The notes below the pieces were generated by a model. That model was not told the origin of the DNA. It saw only the letters and a program-made list of their open reading frames with translations, and made no database searches. From VBAS01 sp035318985 (lineage in GTDB: Bacteria > Bacteroidota > Bacteroidia > Chitinophagales > Chitinophagaceae): a stretch of 14,735 nt of DNA. Location of the stretch: contig DATHDP010000144.1 of the NCBI GenBank assembly GCA_035318985.1, positions 1 to 14,735 of the forward strand, given 5' to 3'. The position numbers were made by a program, and so were the translations under genes. Below are positions 8,646 to 14,735 of this stretch, piece by piece (positions within the stretch are counted from its first letter, which is position 1; each line of letters starts with the position of its first letter).

Positions 8646-8680
8646 TATCGGTGCCACGGTTCAAAACCGTGGCACCGATA
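8646..8680. repeat. Perfect 16-bp palindrome, likely REP element of the RAYT
   Basis: The arms TATCGGTGCCACGGTT (8646-8661) and AACCGTGGCACCGATA (8665-8680) are perfect inverse complements around the 3-base loop CAA. It begins 10 bases after the RAYT stop codon. Hairpins flanking a RAYT gene are the usual substrates of that enzyme (REP sequences), so this is the obvious candidate. There is no T tract after it, so it is not a standard intrinsic terminator. It lies 15 bases before the PBP1C start at 8696 and would be in that gene's leader. No second copy occurs in this window. Confidence 0.8.
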
Positions 8681-8695
8681 GCAGATAAAACAAAC

Positions 8696-11017
8696 ATGAA
8701 GTTCCGCATCACTAAAGAACATATGATCCTTTTTTTCAAACGCCTTGGCATAGCTGTTATAGGTTTGATCATCCTTTTCTTTTTACTGAGCCTCATTTTC
8801 CCTCTAAAAACTAATGTAGAATACTCAACGATCATAACCGATAAGAACGGAGAAGTTATAAATGCCTACCTGACCAAAGACCAGAAATGGCGAATGAAAA
8901 CGGAGTTGAACGAGATATCTCCCCTTCTTCGCAAAACGATCATTGCTAAAGAAGATAAATACTTTTATTATCACCCGGGGGTAAACCCAATTGCGGTTAT
9001 CCGTGCAACCTTCAAGAATGTTTTCCGGATGAAACGCACCAGCGGAGCCAGTACGATCACCATGCAGGTGGCAAGGGCATTAGAACCACGAAAAAGAAAT
9101 ATCGGGAGTAAGATGATCGAAATGTTCAGGGCATTTCAATTAGAATGGAAATACAGTAAGGATGAAATTCTGCAGATGTATTTAAACCTTGTGCCTTATG
9201 GAGGAAATCTTGAAGGCGTAAAAGCTGCCTCACTTTTATATTTTTCAAAAAATCCTGATCACCTTTCGCTTGCTGAAATAACAGCGCTAAGTATTATACC
9301 CAACCGGCCGTCTTCACTGGTAATGGGAAGAACCAATGACCTGATCGTGAAGGAAAGAAATCGATGGTTAAAAAAATTTGCTGCCGATAAAGTGTTTACT
9401 GAAAAAGAGATCGAAGATGCTTTGGCCGAACCGCTAACAGCAACAAGAAACACTGTTCCGCATTTTGCAAAGCATCTTTCCAATAAACTATACAATAAGG
9501 GCGGCTATTATTATAAAACACATCTTGATCTGAATACACAATTAAAAGCAGAAAAGATAGTAGAAGATTATATAAGAGCACAACGGTTACGCAGTATAAA
9601 TAACGGTTCTCTTGTGATCATCGACAATAAAACACACAATGTGATCGCTTATGTTGGTTCTGCAAATTTTAATGACACAACGGATGCAGGCCAGGTAAAT
9701 GGAGCTGCCGCAATAAGGCAACCGGGCAGTACCCTGAAACCTCTGTTGTATGCAATGTGTATGGATGAAGGATTGCTTACACCTAAAATAGTGATGAATG
9801 ATGTAGCTGTGAACTACAATGGTTATGCTCCTGAGAATTATGATCAGAAATATAATGGATATGTAACTACAGAATATGCATTAGAGCACTCATTAAATAT
9901 TCCTGCAGTAAAAAGCTTGAGAGTATTAGGAAAGGATAAGCTGGTACAAAAACTTTCCGTTTGCGACTTTAAACAAATACAAAAAGACAGGAACAAGCTT
10001 GGATTATCAATGATCCTTGGTGGATGCGGCACTACATTGGAAGAACTCACTGGCTTGTTTTCCGCCTTTGCGAATGATGGCGATTATATCTCACCTTCCT
10101 ATTCTGACAAAGACACTGTGCATAAAAAGATAAATGTGGTAAGCCCCGAAGCTGCTTTTATGATCAATGAAATTTTATCAAAAGTGAATCGCCCTGATTT
10201 TCCGTTGAATTGGCAATCAACTGAACGGATGCCAAAGATCGCCTGGAAAACAGGAACGAGTTATGGAAGAAGAGATGCCTGGAGCATTGGCTATAACAAA
10301 AATTATACTGTTGGTGTTTGGGTTGGAAATTTCTCAGGTGTTGGTGTTCCCAATCTAAGCGGCTCGAATACAGCCACACCTTTATTATTCAAAATTTTTA
10401 ATACGATAGATTACGACAGCGACCAGGAATGGTTCACACAACCAAAAGATTGTGACACAAGAATGGTTTGTTCCGAAACGGGAATGTTACCAGCCGATCA
10501 TTGTGAAAATTTAGTGATGGATTATTTTATTCCACTCATCTCATCCACGGCAAAATGCAACAACATACAGGAAGTACTTGTATCCGCTGATGAAAAGATC
10601 TCTTACTGCAAGAACTGTGCACCGCAGGCCGGTTATAAAAAGAAGACCTATAAAGTAACGGAGCCTGAAATGCAGGCATGGTTTGAAGATCATAAGATCG
10701 CTTATCAAAAGATCCCGCCACACAATCCTGATTGCGAAATAATATTCAAGGGCAATGCACCGACGATCACTTCGCCTTCAAACGGCTCCGAATATTTGAT
10801 AAGTAAAAAAAGCAAAGATCCTTTACAGCTTACCTGCAAAACTGCCACCGATGTAAGCAAAGTGTTTTGGTATATTAATAATAAATTTTATAAAGCTTCA
10901 ACACCGGGAGAAAAACAATTCTTTATTCCAGATGAAGGACCTGTAAAAATTTCCTGCACTGATGATAAAGGAAGAAACAGGGATATAAAAATTATGGTGA
11001 GATATGTGAACTTGTGA
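8696..11017 (+). CDS. pbpC: Penicillin-binding protein 1C
   Basis: A 773-residue class A penicillin-binding protein of the PBP1C type, which polymerises and cross-links peptidoglycan. One membrane anchor lies at about 13-35. The glycosyltransferase (GT51) domain shows KEDKYFYYHPGV with catalytic Glu86 and GASTITMQVAR (117-127). The transpeptidase shows SxxK at 345-348 (STLK, nucleophile Ser345), SxN at 399-401 (SLN) and KTGT at 518-521. A C-terminal beta domain (about 680-773, BiPBP_C type) and a cysteine-containing linker mark it as PBP1C. An in-frame GTG at 8651 lies inside the palindrome and would add 15 residues with no family resemblance, so ATG 8696 is chosen; ATG 8723 is possible. It is divergent from alpha-2-macroglobulin, its known partner. 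The stop codon lies inside a heptamer repeat array. Confidence 0.95.
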   Translation: MKFRITKEHMILFFKRLGIAVIGLIILFFLLSLIFPLKTNVEYSTIITDKNGEVINAYLTKDQKWRMKTELNEISPLLRKTIIAKEDKYFYYHPGVNPIAVIRATFKNVFRMKRTSGASTITMQVARALEPRKRNIGSKMIEMFRAFQLEWKYSKDEILQMYLNLVPYGGNLEGVKAASLLYFSKNPDHLSLAEITALSIIPNRPSSLVMGRTNDLIVKERNRWLKKFAADKVFTEKEIEDALAEPLTATRNTVPHFAKHLSNKLYNKGGYYYKTHLDLNTQLKAEKIVEDYIRAQRLRSINNGSLVIIDNKTHNVIAYVGSANFNDTTDAGQVNGAAAIRQPGSTLKPLLYAMCMDEGLLTPKIVMNDVAVNYNGYAPENYDQKYNGYVTTEYALEHSLNIPAVKSLRVLGKDKLVQKLSVCDFKQIQKDRNKLGLSMILGGCGTTLEELTGLFSAFANDGDYISPSYSDKDTVHKKINVVSPEAAFMINEILSKVNRPDFPLNWQSTERMPKIAWKTGTSYGRRDAWSIGYNKNYTVGVWVGNFSGVGVPNLSGSNTATPLLFKIFNTIDYDSDQEWFTQPKDCDTRMVCSETGMLPADHCENLVMDYFIPLISSTAKCNNIQEVLVSADEKISYCKNCAPQAGYKKKTYKVTEPEMQAWFEDHKIAYQKIPPHNPDCEIIFKGNAPTITSPSNGSEYLISKKSKDPLQLTCKTATDVSKVFWYINNKFYKASTPGEKQFFIPDEGPVKISCTDDKGRNRDIKIMVRYVNL

Positions 11018-11041
11018 GTGGTGAATGGTCAGTAGTGAGTT
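11014..11041. repeat. Heptamer repeat array (GTGAGTN x4) at the pbpC stop codon
   Basis: Four tandem 7-base units read GTGAGTG, GTGAATG, GTCAGTA and GTGAGTT. The TGA stop of the PBP1C gene (11015-11017) is inside the first unit. The first 27 bases (11014-11040), reverse-complemented, match 13715-13741 inside guaA at 25 of 27 positions. The rest of the 74-base gap to the next gene shows no hairpin or terminator. Confidence 0.8.
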
Positions 11042-11091
11042 ATAAAGGCATAGTTAACTTCACTTAATAATCATCCATCATCTCTAATAAT

Positions 11092-12000
11092 TTATTTCGG
11101 TTTCAAAATTCCAAGAATAGCTTCTGAATAATATCTTCCGCCGGGATAGGCTGCCGTATAATCAAGATTCAACCATATTTTTCCATCGGGGTCTGTATGA
11201 TAATGCAGGCTCTGTCCTTTACTTTCGATTGGAAAAAGAACATTCTTAATCAGGTCTTCTATTTTAGGAAGGTCAAATTTATCACCGATCCATATCTCAG
11301 GATACAGATGTCCTGTGGTTGCAACAAATCTTGCTGTGCCTCCAATTGATTTAATAGCTGCCACCATCATGATCGCATGATCATCACAATCACCGGCAAG
11401 AAATTTTACCGACTCACTTGCTTTGGCAAAATATTCCTGGCCCACCGGGTCATTCACATAATTCCAATTACGGTTTATTTTTTTGAAAACGCCAAAGCAT
11501 TGTATGATGTCACGATACCTTTCATGAAGATTTTGTTCATTTTTAAAATTTGCGTTGGCTGCCCTTATTGCAAACCCTCTTACTTCTGCATTTTTATCTG
11601 TAGTAGCTGCTAAGATATCCGTCTTGTAATAAAATTTTGAATCGTCAAGGATCATGGTGTTCCCGTCATCTGAATTTGTTTTCATAGCGGAGAACATTGC
11701 TTTATAATCGGTGGCAAGATTTTGAAACCCGTACGTTTCAGTGAATGTACCGTACAATAATAAGATCAATGAACCAATGAAAATAAAATTGATAATAGGA
11801 CGAAACATACTTAGCAACAGCAATACAAATACCACCACTAGAAGGAAAAGTAATATCCTGTCAGAGTGAATTGGCCAATCATAATCCGGCAATTGTTTAT
11901 GTATTAAAATAAAGATCGGGAATGCAATAAATAAACTTAAGAAACCGACAAGTAAATAACTAACTGAAGTTAAGGCTGATTGTTTAGAGGATTGTTTCAT
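11092..12000 (-). CDS. Membrane protein with transglutaminase-like domain
   Basis: A 302-residue protein with three hydrophobic helices near the N-terminus (about 13-34, 49-66 and 68-86), followed by a soluble domain of the transglutaminase/cysteine-protease superfamily. The likely triad is Cys205 in LAGDCDDHAIMM, His231 in TGHLYPEIW, and Asp280 in WLNLDYTAAYPGG; the GDCDDHA context is typical of this superfamily. Bacterial members mostly act as cysteine peptidases or amidases and only sometimes as cross-linking enzymes; the substrate is unknown. The domain is probably on the periplasmic side, an inference from its neighbours, not from the sequence. It converges on the PBP1C gene and follows a strong terminator, so it should have its own promoter in the short gap at 12001-12043. 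Confidence 0.82.
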   Translation of the reverse strand: MKQSSKQSALTSVSYLLVGFLSLFIAFPIFILIHKQLPDYDWPIHSDRILLFLLVVVFVLLLLSMFRPIINFIFIGSLILLLYGTFTETYGFQNLATDYKAMFSAMKTNSDDGNTMILDDSKFYYKTDILAATTDKNAEVRGFAIRAANANFKNEQNLHERYRDIIQCFGVFKKINRNWNYVNDPVGQEYFAKASESVKFLAGDCDDHAIMMVAAIKSIGGTARFVATTGHLYPEIWIGDKFDLPKIEDLIKNVLFPIESKGQSLHYHTDPDGKIWLNLDYTAAYPGGRYYSEAILGILKPK

Positions 12001-12043
12001 GGGTGAAAGAGGTATAAGGGTTAAGACATAAAATTAACGCAAA

Positions 12044-12078
12044 AAAAACCCGTCCCGTATAAGGCGGGACGGGTTTTT
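12044..12078. terminator. Strong intrinsic terminator
   Basis: A 14-bp perfect stem, AAAAACCCGTCCCG (12044-12057) and CGGGACGGGTTTTT (12065-12078), with a 7-base loop. On the minus strand it is followed by an eight-T run (the A run at 12041-12048), giving a textbook terminator 21 bases after the DUF2807 gene ends. It separates that gene from the downstream transglutaminase-like gene, so the two are unlikely to form one operon. Confidence 0.9.
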
Positions 12079-12098
12079 CTAATATTAACTTTTTTTTG

Positions 12099-12821
12099 CT
12101 AGTCTTTTTTATTCACACTGCTGGCTCCGGATTTGTCCACATTTGACTGAGCATTGCCTTTGTAATTTACACTTGATGCGCCTGATGCTTGTCCGTCTAT
12201 TTTTACGCTTGCAAATATCTCGATATGACTGGCGCCGCTTGCATCCACATTTGCATTTTCCGAAAGCAGATCAAAACCCCTGATCTCGCTTGCACCAGAG
12301 GCACTTCCTTCAAAATCTTTTGTTTTCCCTTTTACACTTGCATTACTTGCACCGGTAAGATCAACCGATACTTTCGGAGCATTCAATTCCAATTTTCCAG
12401 TACTGGCTCCGCTCAGGCTTACGTCAATCACATCAGCTGATGTGATCTCGTTCTCACAACGAACATTACTGGCGCCAGAAACATGGATCTCTTTATATTG
12501 GGGATTGCTTATATATACTTTGATCTTGTTAGTGGGTTTTAATCTTATATTATTCTCCGTATATATTTCAAGTGTCGAACCATCGGAATGCACCTGGATA
12601 TACTCTAATATATTATCGTCAGCCTCCACTTTTACAGAAGCAACTGAATCTTGTTTGACATAAACATCCAAAGCCCCGGATATATCGACATTGTTAAATC
12701 CTGATGCAGTCCTGTCTTCAGTTATAACATGACCACTACCCTTTACCCGCCTGCCTGCCATTTCCCGACAGCCACTTACAAATACAAGAATGATCAATGA
12801 GAAGAGAGCTATTTTTTTCAT
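12099..12821 (-). CDS. Head-GIN / DUF2807 lipoprotein with GAS repeats
   Basis: A 240-residue lipoprotein: signal with lipobox VSGC and Cys18, followed by REMAG. The mature part is a DUF2807 (putative auto-transporter adhesin, head GIN) domain. It opens with the typical GSGHVITEDR (28-37) and VDISGALDVYV (45-55). Its second half is a repeat ladder in which GAS recurs at 116, 138, 157, 176, 196, 214 and 232, an interval of 18-22 residues, as expected for turns of a right-handed beta-helix stacking a small-residue column. Such proteins are common in Bacteroidota, often in several copies, and are presumed cell-envelope proteins; their role is not established. The gene ends just before a strong terminator and appears monocistronic. 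Confidence 0.92.
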   Translation of the reverse strand: MKKIALFSLIILVFVSGCREMAGRRVKGSGHVITEDRTASGFNNVDISGALDVYVKQDSVASVKVEADDNILEYIQVHSDGSTLEIYTENNIRLKPTNKIKVYISNPQYKEIHVSGASNVRCENEITSADVIDVSLSGASTGKLELNAPKVSVDLTGASNASVKGKTKDFEGSASGASEIRGFDLLSENANVDASGASHIEIFASVKIDGQASGASSVNYKGNAQSNVDKSGASSVNKKD

Positions 12822-12840
12822 TGTTTTGGTTTTAGTATTC

Positions 12841-12848
12841 CGAAGGTA
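12841..12848 (-). promoter_or_regulatory. Possible -7 element for the DUF2807 gene
   Basis: On the minus strand this reads TACCTTCG, matching TAnnTTTG at all fixed positions but one, 20 bases before the start codon at 12821. The -33 side is weak (TTTCC at about 16 bases), so support is modest. Confidence 0.38.
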
Positions 12849-12915
12849 AATAGTTTTCCTGTTTGGAAACTGATAAGACTACGAACAACGGGAACAGGTT
12901 ACAGGAAGATTAAAT

Positions 12916-12972
12916 CTCACAGATTACACGGATGCTCACGGATTTTCTGTGTAAATCTGTGTCATCTGTGAG
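12916..12972. repeat. Imperfect inverted repeat (CTCACAGAT...ATCTGTGAG)
   Basis: The outer arms CTCACAGAT (12916-12924) and ATCTGTGAG (12964-12972) are perfect complements. Inwards the symmetry continues with a few mismatches through ACAC/GTGT and CAC/GTG pairs almost to the centre near 12944. It looks like one copy of a dispersed palindromic repeat of the 'cacagattacac' kind often met in Bacteroidota spacers (from memory, not searched). Confidence 0.65.
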
Positions 12973-12993
12973 AAATACTCAAAAGCTGATTAG

Positions 12994-13017
12994 CCCTTCG
13001 ACAAGCTCAGGGTGACA
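12994..13017. repeat. CCCTTCGACAAGCTCAGGG-type dispersed repeat
   Basis: CCCTTCGACAAGCTCAGGG followed by TGACA, with CCCT/AGGG ends able to pair. I recognise this as a very widespread short intergenic repeat of environmental bacterial genomes; its origin is unclear. It is the only copy in the window. Confidence 0.6.
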
Positions 13018-13091
13018 ATGGTAGAGTATGAGAAGTTGAGTAGCGAGCAGAAAGTACAAGAGTGCGATCCTTCGCTTCGCTCTGGATAAAC

Positions 13092-13140
13092 TGCGACGCC
13101 ATTGTTTAATAATGAACGGGACCTTTAACGGAGCGTCGCA
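13092..13140. repeat. Inverted repeat with TGCGACGC / GCGTCGCA arms
   Basis: Perfect 8-bp arms at 13092-13099 and 13133-13140 enclose 33 AT-rich bases. The arms are far richer in G and C than the interior. It could be a small palindromic repeat or a hairpin in a long guaA leader; no further copy is in the window. Confidence 0.5.
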
Positions 13141-13206
13141 ACGGAAGCTCAATCATGGAACTTATGCTGGTAACCATAATCCAAAAACGAAAAACTATAA
13201 ACTGGC

Positions 13207-13214
13207 TATCTTCG
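13207..13214 (+). promoter_or_regulatory. Possible -7 element just before guaA
   Basis: TATCTTCG resembles TAnnTTTG and ends 5 bases before the ATG at 13220. If real, the transcript would be leaderless or nearly so. No -33 TTG is seen at the expected spacing. Confidence 0.25.
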
Positions 13215-13219
13215 CAGCC

Positions 13220-14735
13220 ATGACGGAAAAAATACTGATCCTTGATTTTGGCTCTCAATATACCCAACTGATTGCCCGTGCTGTAAGAGAAGCGAACGTT
13301 TACTGCGAGATAATTCCTTATCATAAAAATTTTGAGTACGAACCGGGGCTTAAGGGCATTATCCTGAGTGGCTCGCCATTTTCAGTTAATGATGTGAACT
13401 CTCCGGATGTAAATGTGCAATTCATGGTTGACCGTGTACCAGTGCTGGGGGTTTGTTACGGCGCTCAACTTACTGCGAAACGATTTGGCGGTCGTGTGGA
13501 AAAAAGTAATAAGCGGGAATATGGAAGAGCTTTGCTTCACAAAAAAAAGGATGATGTGCTGCTGCATGATGTGATGGAAAAAAGCCAGGTGTGGATGAGC
13601 CATGCGGATACAATTCTTGAATTACCGGAAGGTTTTGAATTGCTCGCTACGACAGAGAGTATTCCGATCGCGGCATTTAAGAAGTCAAACGTGAAAGGTC
13701 AAAAGTCAAACGGAACTCACTACTCACCACTCACCACTCACGACTTTCCTCTCTACGGTTTACAATTTCATCCCGAAGTATATCATAGCATCGAGGGTAA
13801 AAAAATACTGCACAACTTTTTAGTGAACATCTGTGGTTGCAGCCAGGATTGGACACCGGCGCATTTTATTTCTGACACCGTTGAAACACTAAAAAAACAA
13901 ATTGGCGATCGCAAAGTAATAATGGCGTTGAGCGGTGGAGTTGATTCTACTGTTGCCGCCACTTTAATTCATAAAGCGATCGGCGATCGTCTTTATGGAA
14001 TATTTGTTGACAATGGTGTGCTTCGCAAAGATGAATTTGAAAATGTATTGACCACATATGCCAAACTTGGATTGAATGTAAAAGGTATCGATGCGAAACA
14101 GCGTTTCTATCATGACCTGTCGGGTAAAACTGATCCTGAAGCAAAACGAAAAGTGATCGGCAGTTTATTCATTGATATTTTCCAGGAAGAAGCAAAAAAA
14201 ATTGAGGGCATTGGTTTACTTGGACAGGGCACTATTTATCCTGACGTAATTGAAAGCATGTCAGTGCATGGCCCCTCGCAAACGATAAAATCACATCATA
14301 ATGTTGGTGGATTACCCGAGCACCTGCATCTTGAACTGGTAGAACCTTTGCGTTCTTTATTTAAAGATGAAGTAAGAAAAGTGGGAAGAGAGCTGGGAAT
14401 CCCGCCTGAGATGATCGACCGTCATCCTTTTCCCGGCCCGGGACTTGCTATACGAATTCTCGGTGAAGTGAATGAAGAAAAAGTGAATTTGTTGCAACAA
14501 GCAGATGATGTGTATATAAAAGCATTAAAAGATAGAAAGCTCTATGCAACGGTATGGCAGGCTGGCGCAATCTTATTGCCGGTGAAAAGTGTTGGTGTGA
14601 TGGGTGATGAAAGAACCTATGAGTTTACGGTTGCATTGCGTGCAGTAACGAGTGTAGATGGAATGACAGCTGATTGGGCGCATTTGCCTTATGATTTTTT
14701 AGCCGATGTGAGCAATGAGATCATTAATAATGTGA
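13220..14735 (+). CDS. guaA: GMP synthase (glutamine-hydrolysing), 3' end missing
   Basis: GuaA turns XMP, ATP and glutamine into GMP in the last step of guanine nucleotide synthesis. The reading frame stays open for 505 codons to the window edge; by comparison with E. coli about 20 codons are missing. The start MTEKILILDFGSQY is the family's standard N-terminus. The glutaminase domain (1-200) has Cys79 in GVCYGAQ and His184/Glu186 in QFHPEV. The ATP pyrophosphatase domain has the P-loop SGGVDS (238-243). The dimerisation domain includes GQGTIYPDVIES, HHNVGGLPE and RHPFPGPGLAIRILGE. Oddly, residues 155-175 are an insertion of about 20 residues between IPIAAFK and FPLYGLQFHPEV, encoded by heptamer repeats; E. 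coli has about eight residues in the equivalent loop. All catalytic residues remain, so the enzyme is probably functional. Confidence 0.96.
   Translation, partial: MTEKILILDFGSQYTQLIARAVREANVYCEIIPYHKNFEYEPGLKGIILSGSPFSVNDVNSPDVNVQFMVDRVPVLGVCYGAQLTAKRFGGRVEKSNKREYGRALLHKKKDDVLLHDVMEKSQVWMSHADTILELPEGFELLATTESIPIAAFKKSNVKGQKSNGTHYSPLTTHDFPLYGLQFHPEVYHSIEGKKILHNFLVNICGCSQDWTPAHFISDTVETLKKQIGDRKVIMALSGGVDSTVAATLIHKAIGDRLYGIFVDNGVLRKDEFENVLTTYAKLGLNVKGIDAKQRFYHDLSGKTDPEAKRKVIGSLFIDIFQEEAKKIEGIGLLGQGTIYPDVIESMSVHGPSQTIKSHHNVGGLPEHLHLELVEPLRSLFKDEVRKVGRELGIPPEMIDRHPFPGPGLAIRILGEVNEEKVNLLQQADDVYIKALKDRKLYATVWQAGAILLPVKSVGVMGDERTYEFTVALRAVTSVDGMTADWAHLPYDFLADVSNEIINNV
13684..13742 (+). repeat. Two heptamer arrays inside guaA
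   Basis: First array, 13684-13711: GTCAAAC, GTGAAAG, GTCAAAA, GTCAAAC. Three bases (GGA) follow, then the second array, 13715-13742: ACTCACT, ACTCACC, ACTCACC, ACTCACG. On the other strand the second array reads GTGAGT-type heptamers, so the two arrays face each other. The 27 bases 13715-13741 match the array at the pbpC stop codon (25/27, inverted). The whole is translated in frame within the glutaminase domain. Confidence 0.88.

Larger units (their letters stand above)
12822..13219. other. Repeat-rich intergenic region upstream of guaA
   Basis: A 398-base divergent gap without a convincing gene. It contains, in order, the DUF2807 -7 candidate, an imperfect inverted repeat (12916-12972), a CTTCGACAAGCTCAGG-type repeat (12994-13017), a small ATCC/GGAT hairpin around TTCGCTTCGCTCT (13066-13087), and a pair of 8-bp inverted arms (13092-13140). 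The last 80 bases before guaA are AT-rich and include TATCTTCG at 13207-13214. Confidence 0.7.

Noticed and set aside
8651..8695. GTG at 8651 as the start of PBP1C
   Set aside because: The extra 15 codons are the palindrome itself plus a short linker and do not resemble family N-termini; ATG 8696 begins the basic stretch before the membrane anchor.
13112..13219. In-frame ATG at 13112 adding 36 residues to GuaA
   Set aside because: The ATG at 13220 gives the standard GuaA N-terminus; the extension is encoded partly by an inverted repeat and has no known counterpart.
13684..13742. Frameshift or pseudogene in guaA caused by the repeats
   Set aside because: The frame continues through the arrays into QFHPEV and both downstream domains with all motifs intact.
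13684..13742. CRISPR-like array
   Set aside because: Units are 7 bases with no spacers and the stretch is coding.

Overview
The window looks like chromosomal DNA of a member of the Bacteroidota, most probably a Chitinophagaceae-type bacterium. This is inferred from the gene families (a large lipoprotein alpha-2-macroglobulin, a head-GIN/DUF2807 lipoprotein, a DUF1801 protein), the near absence of Shine-Dalgarno sequences before starts, -7-like motifs of the TAnnTTYG kind, and moderately AT-rich sequence. No rRNA, tRNA, CRISPR array, phage gene or plasmid gene was seen.

Layout. Bases 45-2255 (+) hold four closely spaced genes, probably one transcription unit: a DUF1801 protein, an exported alpha/beta hydrolase, a 70-residue cysteine-rich protein of HMA-like shape, and a RibD C-terminal/dihydrofolate-reductase-like protein. 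A hairpin at 2291-2321 separates them from a convergent 1806-residue alpha-2-macroglobulin lipoprotein (7774-2354, -). Divergent from that gene is penicillin-binding protein 1C (8696-11017, +). Between the two sits a REP-associated tyrosine transposase gene (RAYT, 8048-8635) followed 10 bases later by a perfect 16-bp palindrome (8646-8680). Further on are a three-helix membrane protein with a transglutaminase-like domain (12000-11092, -), a strong terminator hairpin (12044-12078), a DUF2807 GAS-repeat lipoprotein (12821-12099, -), a repeat-rich gap of about 400 bases, and guaA (GMP synthetase, 13220 to the window end, +, lacking only about its last 20 codons).

How the genes fit together. PBP1C and alpha-2-macroglobulin are a known functional pair in bacteria (pbpC and yfhM in E. 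coli): one rebuilds peptidoglycan, the other is thought to trap proteases that reach the periplasm. Here they are divergent instead of co-directional, and a domesticated-type transposase with its likely REP hairpin occupies the shared regulatory gap.

The most unusual observation is in guaA. A stretch of about 60 bases inside the glutaminase domain (13684-13742) consists of two head-to-head arrays of four heptanucleotides, GTCAAAN x4 and ACTCACN x4. They are read in frame as about 20 extra residues just before the catalytic His-Glu strand. A 27-base copy of the second array (25/27 identical, opposite strand) overlaps the stop codon of the PBP1C gene at 11014-11040. A family of heptamer repeats has therefore entered or abutted two genes in this window, once inside an essential enzyme.
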